NCBI GenBank assembly: GCA_020633195.1
Contig: JACKEC010000040.1
Location: 1 to 64,000 of the forward strand
Origin: Sandaracinaceae bacterium
GTDB lineage: Bacteria > Myxococcota_A > Polyangia > Polyangiales > Sandaracinaceae
Reading direction: 5' to 3'
DNA: 64,000 nt
Shown here: piece by piece, positions 1-8,725 of the stretch
Layout: each line of letters opens with the position of its first letter
Position numbering within the stretch: the first letter of the stretch is position 1
Program-made: the position numbers and the translations under genes
Notes under the pieces: model-generated
The model's input: only the letters and a program-made list of their open reading frames with translations
What the model was told of the DNA's origin: nothing
Databases searched by the model: none

Positions 1-439
1 ACGCGTGCTCGTGGCGCGCGTCGAGCATCCACTGGGCCGCGACCTCCGCGCGTGCCTCCGGCATCAGATCGAGGCCGAGCGGCCGCCCCTCGCCCGTCGC
101 GTCGACGCGCCGGAGGCAGGCGATCACGTCGCGCCCGTTCACTCGCAGCGGCCGCCCCGCGACGGGTCGCGGCGGGTGCTTGCGGAGCTCGGCGTGGTGG
201 AGCTCGCGAGCGCGCCGACGCGGATCCTCGGGCTCGGCGACGACGCGCACGGGCCGGCTCGGGGCCGCCTCGGGGATGGTCTCGCGCGTGTCGAGCGCGG
301 TCATCGGCTCGGCCGCGATCGGCGCGGAGCGCTGCGTGATCTCCGGATCGGGCGTCGCGGGCGGCGCGCACGCGAGGAGCGGGAGCGAAGCGAGCGCCGC
401 CTGGATGTGTCGACGGACGCGGTCGGTGTCGATGATCAC
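1..439 (-). CDS. Probable ferritin-like domain protein, N-terminal part (runs off left edge)
   Basis: The minus-strand reading frame stays open from a GTG at 439 to the window edge, giving 146 residues of an incomplete protein. Near the N-terminus there is a short hydrophobic stretch ending in LLACAP, a possible lipobox (about residues 15-26). A low-complexity Pro/Glu/Arg-rich linker follows. The visible end reads AQWMLDARHEHA, which resembles the first helix of a myxobacterial ferritin-like family (W..DAL.EHASVAAF). The iron-binding residues would lie beyond the edge, so the assignment rests on one short motif. It is transcribed in the same direction as the FtsX permease upstream (58 bp gap) and may share its message. 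The start is uncertain because no good Shine-Dalgarno site is visible. Confidence 0.5.
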   Translation of the reverse strand, partial: MIIDTDRVRRHIQAALASLPLLACAPPATPDPEITQRSAPIAAEPMTALDTRETIPEAAPSRPVRVVAEPEDPRRRARELHHAELRKHPPRPVAGRPLRVNGRDVIACLRRVDATGEGRPLGLDLMPEARAEVAAQWMLDARHEHA

Positions 440-497
440 GCTACCCGGGCTTACGACGCCACGCTCGGGCATCTCCCTCGCGCGCTCGACCCTGCTC

Positions 498-3026
498 TCA
501 GCGGTCGACCCGGAGCGCGGCGGCCGGATCGGTCTTCGTCGCGAACCACGCCGGATAGAGGGACGCGGTGATCGTCGCGAGGAGCGCGAGGCCGAGCGCG
601 GTGGGCAGGAGCCAAAGGCCGAAGCCGCCCTTGAGCACGGGATCGAAGAGCACGCCGCCCAGCGAGATGCCCTCGCCGCTCTGCAGCGCCGAGGTCAGAT
701 CGATGCCGGTGGAGCTGATGTAGTAGGTGATCGGCGACGCCCACAAGAGCGCGCCGAGCGCGCTCGCGCAGCCGAGCAGCAGGCCCTCGCTCAGGACCAC
801 GCGCACCAGCGTCCGGCCGCGCATCCCGAGCGCCGCGAGCACCGCGAACTCCTTGCGGCGCTCGAGCACCCCGGTGAGCTGCGCGCTCGCCACGCCGAGG
901 AGCACCACGAGCAGGATCACGAACACGGCCATGTCGTAGAAGGAGCTCTTGCTCCGCATGTTCTGGCTCAGCTCGGGCGACACGACGGCCCACGAGAGGA
1001 CCTCGTCGCTGCCCTCGACGAGCCCGCGCACCGCGGCCTGCACCTCGTCGAGGCGATCGGGATCGTCGAGCCGGATCGTGATCTCGCCCGGACCCTCGCG
1101 ACCGCTCAGCGCCTCGACGTCGGCCAGGGAGACGTGCGCGATGGTCTCGTCGACGGCGGAGCTGCCCGTGGCGACGACGCCGACGAGCAGGAGCAAGCGG
1201 CTCTGCATCTCGCCCTCGTCGTCGACGGCCGTCACCACGAGCTCGTCCCCGAGCTCCGCGCCGAGCCGCCGGGCCGGGGCGGCGCCGAGCACCAGCGCGC
1301 CCTCGTCGTCCGCGGTGAGGTAGCGGCCCTCCGTCACGATGCGGACGGTCCGCAAGGCGCGTTGCTCGGTCGCGGGGTCGACCCCGGTGAGCTGCACGAA
1401 CGCGCTGCGCGTCCCGAGCCCGAGGAGGCCGCCCATGCGCGCGCGCGGCGTCGCGACGTCTACGCCGTCGATCGCGCGGATCGCCTCCAGCGGCGCGGCG
1501 CCCCCTTCGAGCCGGAGCGCCGCGTCCCGCGAGTCCACCCAGCCCGCGGGGGCGACGCGGAGGTGCCCGATCCCGCCAGTCGCCGCGGCCTCGATGGTCA
1601 TCCGCTGGAGGCCCTGCACCATCGAGATGGAGAGCAGGCCCACGCCGACCCCGAACCCGACGCCGAGGACGGAGAGGATCGTGCGCCGCACGTTGCGGCT
1701 GAGGCTGCGCACCGCGTATCGGCTCGCGACCGAGCGCAGCAGGCCGCCGAAGCCCGCCGCCTTCCCGACCGCGCCGTCCGTCGTGCCGCGCATCGCGGCG
1801 ACGGGCTCGAGCCGCGCGATCTGTCCGGCCGGGCCGAGCGCCGCGAGGACCGAGACGACGAGCACGCCGATGACCCCCGGGATCACGTCGAGGACGCGCA
1901 GGTAGGGGTGGATCGCGTTGGAGAAGGAGATGCCGTAGACGGCGATCTCGACGCCCTCCTCGGCGCCGCCGCCGAGGTTGGTCGGATCGATCCCTACGTG
2001 CCCTTGGTAGGCGACGAGCGCGCCGCCCACGAGGGTCCCGAGGAGCACGCCGAAGAGCCCGAGGATCACCGCCTCGGTGAGCACGATCCCGACGAGGCGC
2101 CGCGGCGCGGTCCCGAGCGAGAGGAGCATGCCCAGCTCCCGGCGCCGCTCGAACGTCGCCATCATCATCGTGTTCGCGACCCCGGCGGCGGCCGCGATGA
2201 ACACGATGAAGAGCACGATCAGCCCGTAGAAGCCGGTGATCTGGAACATCTGCGCGATCTCGGGCGAGAGCTCGCTCCACGGCAGGATCTCGAGACCCCC
2301 GAGCGCGTCGACCGCGCCGAGCCGCGCCGCGAGGGCGGGCGCGTCCGAGGGGGTGCCCGTGCCCCGGACCGTGATCTCGTGCGCCTGGTCCGGCATCGTG
2401 AAGATCTCTTGCGCGGTCTCGAGCGGGATGATGACGCCCGTCCGGTTGATGAGGTCCACCGGCGTCCGGAGGATCCCGCCCACGACGACGAGGTCGTTGG
2501 CCATCGATCCGTCCGCGCCGGTGCCGAGCACCGCGAGCTCGTCGCCGACCTCGATCCCCGCCTCGCGCGCGAGCGCGCGGCCGACGAGCGCGCGCCGCTC
2601 GCCCGGGTGGGCCTCGAGCGGCAGCCCGTCGAGGAGGCCGCCGGGCTGCGACTCCCGCTCGACGTCGATCCCGACGATCATCGCGGCGTGCCCGTCGACC
2701 TCTCGCGCGATCAGCGCGGGCGCGTAGATGCGCGCGTACGCGGCTTCGACGCCCTCGGTCCCGCGGACCGCGGCGAGCGTGGCGTCGACGTCCTCGATCA
2801 CGAGATCGGGGGCGCGCTCCTCTCGCCACGACGGCTCGTGGATCTGGACGTGCCCCATCAGCGGGCCGGTCACGGACTCGAGGGTCGAGTCCACGATGCC
2901 GTTCATCAGGCCGTCCATCTGGAGCACCGCGCACTGCGCGATGGCGATGGCGCCGAGGGTGAGCGCGGTCCGCCGGACGTTCCGCCCGAGGTTGCGCCAG
3001 GCGATGCGAAGCCCCGATCCGATCAT
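498..3026 (-). CDS. ABC transporter permease, duplicated FtsX/MacB-type
   Basis: An 842-aa inner-membrane protein made of two FtsX/MacB permease modules. Each module starts with an amphipathic segment and a membrane helix (RIAWRNLGRNVRRTALTLG near residue 7; a second copy, YAVRSLSRNVRRTILSVLG, in the middle), then a periplasmic domain and three further helices. Twin-module permeases of this kind work in lipoprotein release (LolC/E) or in MacB-like and peptide export systems. The ATP-binding partner is not adjacent on the visible side. TAGACG sits 6 bases before the ATG, the leaderless-promoter geometry seen elsewhere in this window. The substrate cannot be read from the sequence. Confidence 0.85.
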   Translation of the reverse strand: MIGSGLRIAWRNLGRNVRRTALTLGAIAIAQCAVLQMDGLMNGIVDSTLESVTGPLMGHVQIHEPSWREERAPDLVIEDVDATLAAVRGTEGVEAAYARIYAPALIAREVDGHAAMIVGIDVERESQPGGLLDGLPLEAHPGERRALVGRALAREAGIEVGDELAVLGTGADGSMANDLVVVGGILRTPVDLINRTGVIIPLETAQEIFTMPDQAHEITVRGTGTPSDAPALAARLGAVDALGGLEILPWSELSPEIAQMFQITGFYGLIVLFIVFIAAAAGVANTMMMATFERRRELGMLLSLGTAPRRLVGIVLTEAVILGLFGVLLGTLVGGALVAYQGHVGIDPTNLGGGAEEGVEIAVYGISFSNAIHPYLRVLDVIPGVIGVLVVSVLAALGPAGQIARLEPVAAMRGTTDGAVGKAAGFGGLLRSVASRYAVRSLSRNVRRTILSVLGVGFGVGVGLLSISMVQGLQRMTIEAAATGGIGHLRVAPAGWVDSRDAALRLEGGAAPLEAIRAIDGVDVATPRARMGGLLGLGTRSAFVQLTGVDPATEQRALRTVRIVTEGRYLTADDEGALVLGAAPARRLGAELGDELVVTAVDDEGEMQSRLLLLVGVVATGSSAVDETIAHVSLADVEALSGREGPGEITIRLDDPDRLDEVQAAVRGLVEGSDEVLSWAVVSPELSQNMRSKSSFYDMAVFVILLVVLLGVASAQLTGVLERRKEFAVLAALGMRGRTLVRVVLSEGLLLGCASALGALLWASPITYYISSTGIDLTSALQSGEGISLGGVLFDPVLKGGFGLWLLPTALGLALLATITASLYPAWFATKTDPAAALRVDR

Positions 3027-3039
3027 GGTGCGCGTCTAC

Positions 3040-3180
3040 TCATACAGGAGCTGATCGTTGCATGCCGTGGGGAGCTCCGTCGCGTCGCACGCGAGCGTCG
3101 TAGCAGGCGGCCTGGCCCTCGCGCTGCGTGCAGGCGGGCACGAGAACGAGGAGGCCTGCGAGCGTGGCGACGCGCTTCAT
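3040..3180 (-). CDS. Very small putative lipoprotein
   Basis: A 46-aa frame starting MKRVATLAGLLVLVPAC. A basic start, a hydrophobic core and the lipobox LVPAC are a good lipoprotein signal, leaving a mature peptide of about 30 residues with one more Cys. It lies just upstream of the FtsX permease on the same strand (13 bp gap). TACGGT lies 6 bases before the ATG, the same spacing as other putative leaderless starts here, which supports it as a real gene despite its size. No function can be assigned. Confidence 0.45.
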   Translation of the reverse strand: MKRVATLAGLLVLVPACTQREGQAACYDARVRRDGAPHGMQRSAPV

Positions 3181-3295
3181 CGCTCGACCGTACCTGCCGA
3201 GGCCGTGGATGTCGCGCCGCTCGGTAGCGCGGTTCGGTGTCGGGGCGATGCCCGACAGGCCGCGTCGCGGGCGATCGGTAGCGTGATCGAGCGCC

Positions 3296-3685
3296 GTGCG
3301 TGTCTCCCGCGACGAGTGGCCCATCGTCACGCTCTTCCCGCGACCGGGCGGGCCGCTCGAGGCGTGGCGCGAGGGCTGGGCGAAGGTCGAGCACATCGTC
3401 GAGGGCACGACGGGGGCGTTCGGGCTGCTGGCCGACGCGCGCGTGTCGCAGCCGCCATCGGCGCTCGAGCGCAGGGTCGTCACGCTCTTCTTCGAACGGC
3501 AAGAGCGGATCCTGTCGACGCGCTGCGTGGGCCTCGCCGTGGCGGTCTCGAACCCAATGGTGCGCGCGGCCGCGACGGCGGTGTTCTGGGTCGCGAGTCC
3601 CCCGATGCCGGTGAGCCTCGAGGCGGACGCGGCGACGGCGCGGAGCTGGCTCGACACCCGACTGCGCGACGTCGGCGCGGCCTGA
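3296..3685 (+). CDS. Hypothetical protein, STAS/SpoIIAA-like in style
   Basis: A 129-aa soluble protein from a GTG start, not clearly recognised. It begins with a short beta-like segment (EWPIVTLFPRPG) and contains alternating strands and helices: a predicted helix around residues 20-32, a strand FGLLAD near 43-48 and VGLAVAVSN near 78-86. This order recalls the compact STAS-like proteins that are abundant in myxobacteria, many of which read as pairs of strand-helix units without enzymatic motifs. It has no signal peptide, membrane segment or Cys cluster. It is convergent with the cupin gene, 7 bp away. The frame has typical high third-position GC, so it is probably real. Confidence 0.6.
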   Translation: MRVSRDEWPIVTLFPRPGGPLEAWREGWAKVEHIVEGTTGAFGLLADARVSQPPSALERRVVTLFFERQERILSTRCVGLAVAVSNPMVRAAATAVFWVASPPMPVSLEADAATARSWLDTRLRDVGAA

Positions 3686-3692
3686 TCCGGGG

Positions 3693-4079
3693 TCACGCGC
3701 CGGTGACGAACGGCTCCTCGTGGGCGGTCTGCGCGGACTCCTCCGCGTCGCCGGTGTTCACGGTGGTGGCGCGCTCGAAGATGACCGCGAGGCACTCCGA
3801 CGTGGCGCGGGTGCGGTGCTCGACGCCGCGCGGCACGACGTGGAGCTGCCCGGGCCCGAGCGGCACCGTGCGGTCGCGATAGCAGATCTCCATCGAGCCC
3901 TGGTGCACGAGGAACAGCTCGTCGGTCGCCTCGTGCGCGTGCCAGACGAACTCGCCGAGGACGCGGACGATCTTGACGACGAAGTCGTCGACGTGCGCCA
4001 CGCGGCGCGGCGCGAAGGGCTCGGAGAAGGTGGCGAAGGCGGCGGTGAGGTCGACCGCGTGGTCGTGGTTGAGCGACAT
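3693..4079 (-). CDS. Cupin-domain protein
   Basis: A 128-aa single-domain beta-barrel protein. The cupin motif 1 core is seen in EFVWHAHEATDELFLVHQG (about residues 43-61: W-H-x-H with a downstream Glu) and motif 2 in GPGQLHVVPRGVEHRTRA (about 74-91). The two metal-ligand His of motif 1, the Glu and the His of motif 2 are all present, so metal binding is likely. Small cupins of this type include dioxygenases, isomerases and binding proteins, and the substrate is unknown. An acidic C-terminal tail of about 20 residues extends beyond the barrel. TATCTT, 7 bases before the ATG, looks like a leaderless -10 element. The gene is divergent from the sensor kinase. Confidence 0.85.
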   Translation of the reverse strand: MSLNHDHAVDLTAAFATFSEPFAPRRVAHVDDFVVKIVRVLGEFVWHAHEATDELFLVHQGSMEICYRDRTVPLGPGQLHVVPRGVEHRTRATSECLAVIFERATTVNTGDAEESAQTAHEEPFVTGA

Positions 4080-4086
4080 CGGGCCG

Positions 4087-4092
4087 AAGATA
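4087..4092 (-). promoter_or_regulatory. Putative -10 element, cupin gene
   Basis: TATCTT on the minus strand, matching four of six bases of the bacterial -10 consensus. Seven bases separate it from the cupin ATG, so transcription would begin at or next to the start codon. There is no Shine-Dalgarno site in the seven bases and no recognisable -35 at 17-18 bp. Confidence 0.4.
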
Positions 4093-4132
4093 CCGTCGCG
4101 CCGTCGCGGGTTGGGTACGATGACGACGGGAT

Positions 4133-5866
4133 ATGCGCACCGAGGACGACGGCGCGGGAGCGGTCCCCGGCGACGGGCTCACGGCGTGGCTCGATCGGCA
4201 CGTCCCGGCCACGGTGAAGGAGCGCGGCGATCCGGACGCGCTGCGACGCGCGCGCTTGCTCGTCGGTGGCTGCTACCTCATCGCCGGCCTCGCCCTGTTC
4301 TTCATCCCGATCACGTGGTGGTCGGAGGGGCTGACGATCAACATCGGCGTCCTCGTGTTCGGCGCGGTCGGCTCGGGCGCCGCCCCGCTGGTCCTCTCGC
4401 GGACGGGCTCGATGCCGGCGGCGACCACGATGGTCCTCGTCGTCGTCGCGCTCACGCTGTGGACCGGCGCGGGCGCGTCGGGCGGCTTCGAAGGCTCGCT
4501 GCTCCGCTTCATGGGCGTCGTGCCGCTGATCGCCACGTTCCTCGTGAACGTGCGCCTCGGCATCGCGTTCGCCCTCGTGATGGCCGGCTCGATCGAGGTC
4601 TTCTACTACCTCGACGCGAACGGGTTCCCGTTCGGCGAGTCGCCCGATCCGGAGATGGAGCGCTGGTTCTCGGCGCAGGCGGTGGTGAGCGAGCTGCTCT
4701 TCATCACCGTCTTCGCGTGGCTCTTCGAGTCGAGCCGCAAGCGCTCGCAGGCCGAGCTGCGCCGCAGCGAGAGCCGCCTCCGGACCTCGCTCGCGCACAC
4801 GGAGACCGTGCTCGACAGCATGGCCGACGGCCTCGCGTCCTTCGACGAGCGCGGGCGGCTCGTGGACGTGAACGCCGCCCTGCTCCGGCTGTTCGGGGCG
4901 TCCGAGCATGGCGGCGTGGGCGCCGCGCACGACGTCTTGCCCCCCGAGCTGTCGACCCTCGTCGCCCGGTGCCTCGAGAGCCATGGCGCCGAGAGCCTCC
5001 GGATCCCGCTGCCCGGCGATCGCGTCGCGGCGGCGGTGGCGTCGCCGATCTTCGGCGGCGACGAGCTCGTCGGCGCGACGGGCGCGGTGGTGATCCTGCG
5101 CGACGTGACGCTCGAGACGGAGATCGACAGGATGAAGACGGACTTCATCGCGTCGGTCTCGCACGAGCTGCGGACGCCGCTGACGTCGATCCTCGGCTTC
5201 ACCAAGCTCACGCGGAACAAGCTCGAGGGGCGCGTCTTCGAGCACGTGCCGAGCGACGACGCCAAGGCGACCAAGGCGGTGGCGACGGTGCGCGGCAACC
5301 TCGACGTCGTGCTCGTCGAGGGCGATCGGCTGACCAAGCTCATCAACGACGTGCTCGACATCTCCAAGATGGAGGCGGGCCGGATGGAGTGGAACATGGT
5401 TTCCGTCGACCCGCGGACGATCGTGGAGCGCACGGTGGCCGCCACGTCGGCGCTCTTCGTGGGGCGCGACGTCGGCGTGCGCGTCGAGGTCGAGGAGGAG
5501 CTCCCCACGATCACCGGCGACGCCGACCGCCTGCAGCAGGTGATGATCAACCTCGTCTCGAACGCGGCGAAGATGACGACGGAGGGGCACGTGACCATCG
5601 CGGCGCGCGCGGTCCGGAACTCGGTCGAGCTGTCCGTCACGGACACGGGGCCGGGGATCGAGCCCGCGTTGCACCAGGCCATCTTCGAGAAGTTCCGTCA
5701 GGTCGGGGACGTGATGACGCAGGCCTCGAGGGGCACCGGCCTGGGCCTGCCGATCTGCCGACAGATCGTCCTCGCGCACGGCGGCCGCATCTGGGTCGAG
5801 AGCGCGCCGGGGGAGGGCGCCCGCTTCGTCGTTCTGCTCTGGATCGACGGGCCGAGCGACGCGTAG
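4133..5866 (+). CDS. Sensor histidine kinase with membrane domain and PAS domain
   Basis: A 577-aa kinase. Five or six hydrophobic segments between residues 42 and 198 form an integral-membrane sensor. A PAS-like domain follows (about 215-330, starting with ETVLDSMADGLASFDERG). The HisKA dimerisation domain has the H-box SVSHELRTPLTS with the phospho-accepting His at 344. The ATPase domain shows the N-box (QVMINLVSNAAK), G1 (DTGPGI) and G2 (GTGLGLPI). The enzyme should autophosphorylate on His and pass phosphate to a response regulator. No receiver domain is fused and no regulator gene is adjacent, so its partner is an orphan or lies elsewhere. The signal is unknown. Confidence 0.92.
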   Translation: MRTEDDGAGAVPGDGLTAWLDRHVPATVKERGDPDALRRARLLVGGCYLIAGLALFFIPITWWSEGLTINIGVLVFGAVGSGAAPLVLSRTGSMPAATTMVLVVVALTLWTGAGASGGFEGSLLRFMGVVPLIATFLVNVRLGIAFALVMAGSIEVFYYLDANGFPFGESPDPEMERWFSAQAVVSELLFITVFAWLFESSRKRSQAELRRSESRLRTSLAHTETVLDSMADGLASFDERGRLVDVNAALLRLFGASEHGGVGAAHDVLPPELSTLVARCLESHGAESLRIPLPGDRVAAAVASPIFGGDELVGATGAVVILRDVTLETEIDRMKTDFIASVSHELRTPLTSILGFTKLTRNKLEGRVFEHVPSDDAKATKAVATVRGNLDVVLVEGDRLTKLINDVLDISKMEAGRMEWNMVSVDPRTIVERTVAATSALFVGRDVGVRVEVEEELPTITGDADRLQQVMINLVSNAAKMTTEGHVTIAARAVRNSVELSVTDTGPGIEPALHQAIFEKFRQVGDVMTQASRGTGLGLPICRQIVLAHGGRIWVESAPGEGARFVVLLWIDGPSDA

Positions 5867-5872
5867 CCACTC

Positions 5873-5921
5873 CACCGTTCGAGTCGCGTGGAGGCCGTGG
5901 CCGCGCGAAGCGCGGCCCGGC
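5873..5921 (+). repeat. Short partial copy of the flanking repeat
   Basis: About 49 bp almost identical to the start of the long repeat at 5989. Both run from caccgttcgagtcgc through the palindrome ccgcgcgaagcgcgg, with two or three mismatches. It is in direct orientation to the long copy, about 117 bp upstream. It begins only a few bases after the sensor-kinase stop codon. Confidence 0.85.
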
Positions 5922-5988
5922 GAGCCTTCGAACTCTCGGACACGGGAGGGGATCACTGGGGCCGCGTGGGTCCGTCTTCCCGCCCCAT

Positions 5989-6340
5989 CACCGTTCGAGT
6001 CGCACGGAGGTCGTGGCCGCGCGAAGCGCGGCCCGGCCGACCGGCGCGCTCCGCGCGCCGACGGCGCGAAGCGCCGCCCCTCCGTCGTAGGCGCGAAGCG
6101 CCGGAGACGGAGGCCGAGGGGGTGAGACGGCGCCGCAGGCGACGGCGAGGGGGACCGGGGTCCCCCTGGGGGACAGAACTCCCACGGGCCCGCACTTGGC
6201 GAGCATCCCACCGTCCCACGGCATCGGGGGCGAAGCCCCCGCCTCGCGCGCGCAGCGCGCGAGAGAACGACAGCTCGCGGAGTCCGAGGCCGTCATTCGT
6301 CACGACCCGAAAGTTCGAAAAGTTCGAACCGTCCCCCACA
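5989..6340 (+). repeat. Palindrome-rich repeat, left copy (inverted partner at 9864-10250)
   Basis: A noncoding element of about 350 bp matching, on the opposite strand, the element at 9864-10250. Shared landmarks in order are the cgagtcgcacggagg start, several short hairpins with a GAAG/CTTC loop style (cgcgaagcgcg; gggggcgaagccccc), the stem gcgcgcgcagcgcgcg, a gacagaactcccacgg block, and a terminal gttcgaa...gttcgaaccgtccccc. The element fills most of the 568-bp gap 5867-6434. No transposase or plausible frame is present within it, so it behaves like a REP/BIME- or MITE-like nonautonomous element. Confidence 0.9.
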
Positions 6341-6420
6341 GCAGTCTGGCTCCTCGCGACGTCGAGCCCGGGCTCCTCCTCGCGGCGGGGCTCGCGCTCC
6401 TCGCGCGCCGCCGGCGGGTG

Positions 6421-6426
6421 TAGATT
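6421..6426 (+). promoter_or_regulatory. Putative -10 element, GH92 gene
   Basis: TAGATT, eight bases before the ATG at 6435. It matches four of six bases of the -10 consensus. The short distance implies a leaderless or nearly leaderless transcript. No -35 is obvious. Confidence 0.35.
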
Positions 6427-6434
6427 CTGCGGCG

Positions 6435-8717
6435 ATGCGCCGCCTCGCCCCGCTGCTCGTGCTCCTCGTCGCGTGCTCCGAGCCGGCCCCGACCGACGCG
6501 GGCGCCGACGCCGCGGTGACGCCGCCCCCCGACGCGGGGCCTCCGCCACCGCCGCCGCCGAGCACGCGCGTCACCGAGCCGCTCATCGATCACGTCGACC
6601 CGTTCCTCGGGACCGGCGGCTCCGGCTACAACGACCTCGGCAACGCCTACCCCGGCCCGACACGGCCCTACGGGATGGCGCGCCCGGGACCCGACACGCA
6701 GGAGGAGGGCGGCGCGCCCGGCTTCACGCACTGCGCGGGCTACGCGGCGAGCGACGACTTCATCAACGGCTTCAGTCACACCCGCATGCACGGCACCGGC
6801 ACGCCGAGCTACGGGCACCTCGGCGTGATGCCGGTCCCCGCGATGGAGGCGGCCTTCACCGATCAGCAGGGGCACAAGTCGCGCTACTCGGACGCCGTCG
6901 CGTCGCCCGGCTACTACGCGGTGACGCTGGAGCGGGGCGGGATCCGCGCCGAGCTCACGTCGACCGCTCGGGTGGCCCTGCACCGCTACACGTTCGCGGC
7001 CGGGCCGCAGGCCGTGCTGTTCGACGTGGGCCACCGCATCTCGGGCGACAACGGCGTGCGCGACGGCGCGATCCACGTCGACGCCGCGGCCCGCGAGCTC
7101 ACCGGCTTCGCGACCACCGACGGCGGCTACTCGAGCCGCTTCGGTGGCCAGCCGATCTACTTCGTGGTGCGCTCGAGCCGCCCATTCGTGAGCCACGGCG
7201 TCTGGCAGGACGACGTGATGCGCGACGGGGAGGACGACGCGACCGGCGGGCGCACCGGCGCGTGGCTCGCGTTCGACCCGGCCGAGTCGGACCAGGTCGT
7301 CTTCGAGGTCGGCCTGTCCTTCGTCGACCTCGAGGGCGCGCGCGCCAACCTCGCGGCCGAGTCCCACGACTTCGACTTCGACGCGGTGCGCCGCGAGAGC
7401 GAGGCCGAGTGGGAGGCGTGGCTCGGGCGCGTGGTGATCGAGGCGCGCCACGACTTCGACTTCTCGCGCTTCTACACCGCGCTCTACCACGTGCTCCTGA
7501 TGCCCACGCTCGCGACCGACGTCGACGGGCGCTACCGCGGGCTCGACAAGGCCGTCCACGACGCGGTCGGGTTCACCTACTACACGGACTTCTCCCTCTG
7601 GGACACGTACCGGACGCTGCACCCGCTGCTCACGCTGCTCTACCCGGAGGTGCAACGCGACTTCCTCGAGTCACTCGCGGCGATGGCCCGCGACGGCGGC
7701 GCGATGCCGCGCTGGCCGCTCGGCATCGGCTACACCGGCGGGATGATCGGCGACCCGGTCGCGATCGTGATGGCCGACTCGTGGCGCAAGGGCATCACGG
7801 ACTTCGACCTCCGCGGGTCCTACGACGCGCTCCGGCGCAGCGCGTTCGGCGTGGCCAGCCCCGCGTTCGGCGGGCGCGGCAACGCGGAGCTCTACGATCG
7901 GCTCGGCTACGTCCCCGTCGAGAGCGGCGGCTGGAGCACGAGCGAGACGCTCGAGTTCGCGTACGCCGACGCGGCGATGGCGGTGCTCGCGGACGCGCTC
8001 GGCGAGGACGCGGACGCGGCGCGCTTCCGCGAGCGCGCGGGCAACTGGCGCAACACCTGGGACGACGAGCGGGGGTTCTTCGTCGGCCGCCACGAGGACG
8101 GGCGCTTCGTCGACGGCTTCGTCGACGACGCGTGGCAGGAGTACTACAGCGAGGGCGACGCCTGGCAGTACCTCTGGCTCGTGCCGCACGATCTGGACGG
8201 GCTCGCCGAGCACATGGGCGGCCGCGAGGCGATGCTCGGGCGGCTGCGCCACTTCTTCGAGCAGTCGCGCCGCGAGCGCCGGAACTTCCTCCCGCCCACG
8301 TGGTACTGGCACGGCAACGAGCCGGACCTGCACGCGGCGTACGTCTTCACCGCGCTCGGTCAGCCCGAGGAGGCCGGCCGCTGGGCGCGCTGGGTGGCGC
8401 GCGACTGGTACGGCGACGGTCCCACGGGGCTCGCCGGCAACGACGACGCGGGGACGCTGAGCGCCTGGCTCGTGTTCTCGACGATGGGCTTCTTGGCGAT
8501 CGCCGGGGAGGACGACTACCTGCTCGGGAGCCCGCTCGCGACGCGGGTGGAGATCGCGATCGGCGACGGGGTCTTCGTGGTCGAGGCCCCCGACGCCAGC
8601 GATCAGGCACCGGCGGTCACGGCGGCGCGCCTCGACGGCGCGCCGCTGACCGACTTCCGGTTGCCCCACGCGTCGATCCAGGCGGGATCGACGCTGTCGC
8701 TCGAGATGGTCGAGTAG
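6435..8717 (+). CDS. GH92-family glycosidase (alpha-mannosidase-like), lipoprotein
   Basis: A 760-aa secreted enzyme of glycoside hydrolase family 92, which are calcium-dependent exo-alpha-mannosidases. The N-terminus is a lipoprotein signal (LLVLLVACS, Cys about residue 15) followed by a Pro-rich linker (about 20-45). The catalytic region starts at about 50 with family hallmarks: DHVDPFLGTGG, NAYPGPTRPYGM, GFSHTRMHGTG and, later, FTYYTDFSLWDTYRTLHPL. The (alpha/alpha)6-barrel portion covers about 330-680, including TWYWHGNEPDLHAAYVF, and ends with a short beta domain. The length is normal for the family. A surface-anchored mannosidase fits scavenging of fungal or other glycans. The gene is the first of three inside an inverted-repeat pair. 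Confidence 0.9.
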   Translation: MRRLAPLLVLLVACSEPAPTDAGADAAVTPPPDAGPPPPPPPSTRVTEPLIDHVDPFLGTGGSGYNDLGNAYPGPTRPYGMARPGPDTQEEGGAPGFTHCAGYAASDDFINGFSHTRMHGTGTPSYGHLGVMPVPAMEAAFTDQQGHKSRYSDAVASPGYYAVTLERGGIRAELTSTARVALHRYTFAAGPQAVLFDVGHRISGDNGVRDGAIHVDAAARELTGFATTDGGYSSRFGGQPIYFVVRSSRPFVSHGVWQDDVMRDGEDDATGGRTGAWLAFDPAESDQVVFEVGLSFVDLEGARANLAAESHDFDFDAVRRESEAEWEAWLGRVVIEARHDFDFSRFYTALYHVLLMPTLATDVDGRYRGLDKAVHDAVGFTYYTDFSLWDTYRTLHPLLTLLYPEVQRDFLESLAAMARDGGAMPRWPLGIGYTGGMIGDPVAIVMADSWRKGITDFDLRGSYDALRRSAFGVASPAFGGRGNAELYDRLGYVPVESGGWSTSETLEFAYADAAMAVLADALGEDADAARFRERAGNWRNTWDDERGFFVGRHEDGRFVDGFVDDAWQEYYSEGDAWQYLWLVPHDLDGLAEHMGGREAMLGRLRHFFEQSRRERRNFLPPTWYWHGNEPDLHAAYVFTALGQPEEAGRWARWVARDWYGDGPTGLAGNDDAGTLSAWLVFSTMGFLAIAGEDDYLLGSPLATRVEIAIGDGVFVVEAPDASDQAPAVTAARLDGAPLTDFRLPHASIQAGSTLSLEMVE

Positions 8718-8725
8718 CGCGAGCG

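Noticed and set aside
180..3227. A 1015-codon plus-strand frame
   Set aside because: It is antisense to the FtsX permease and has the Arg/Glu/Asp/His-rich composition typical of a shadow frame in high-GC DNA. It has no domain.
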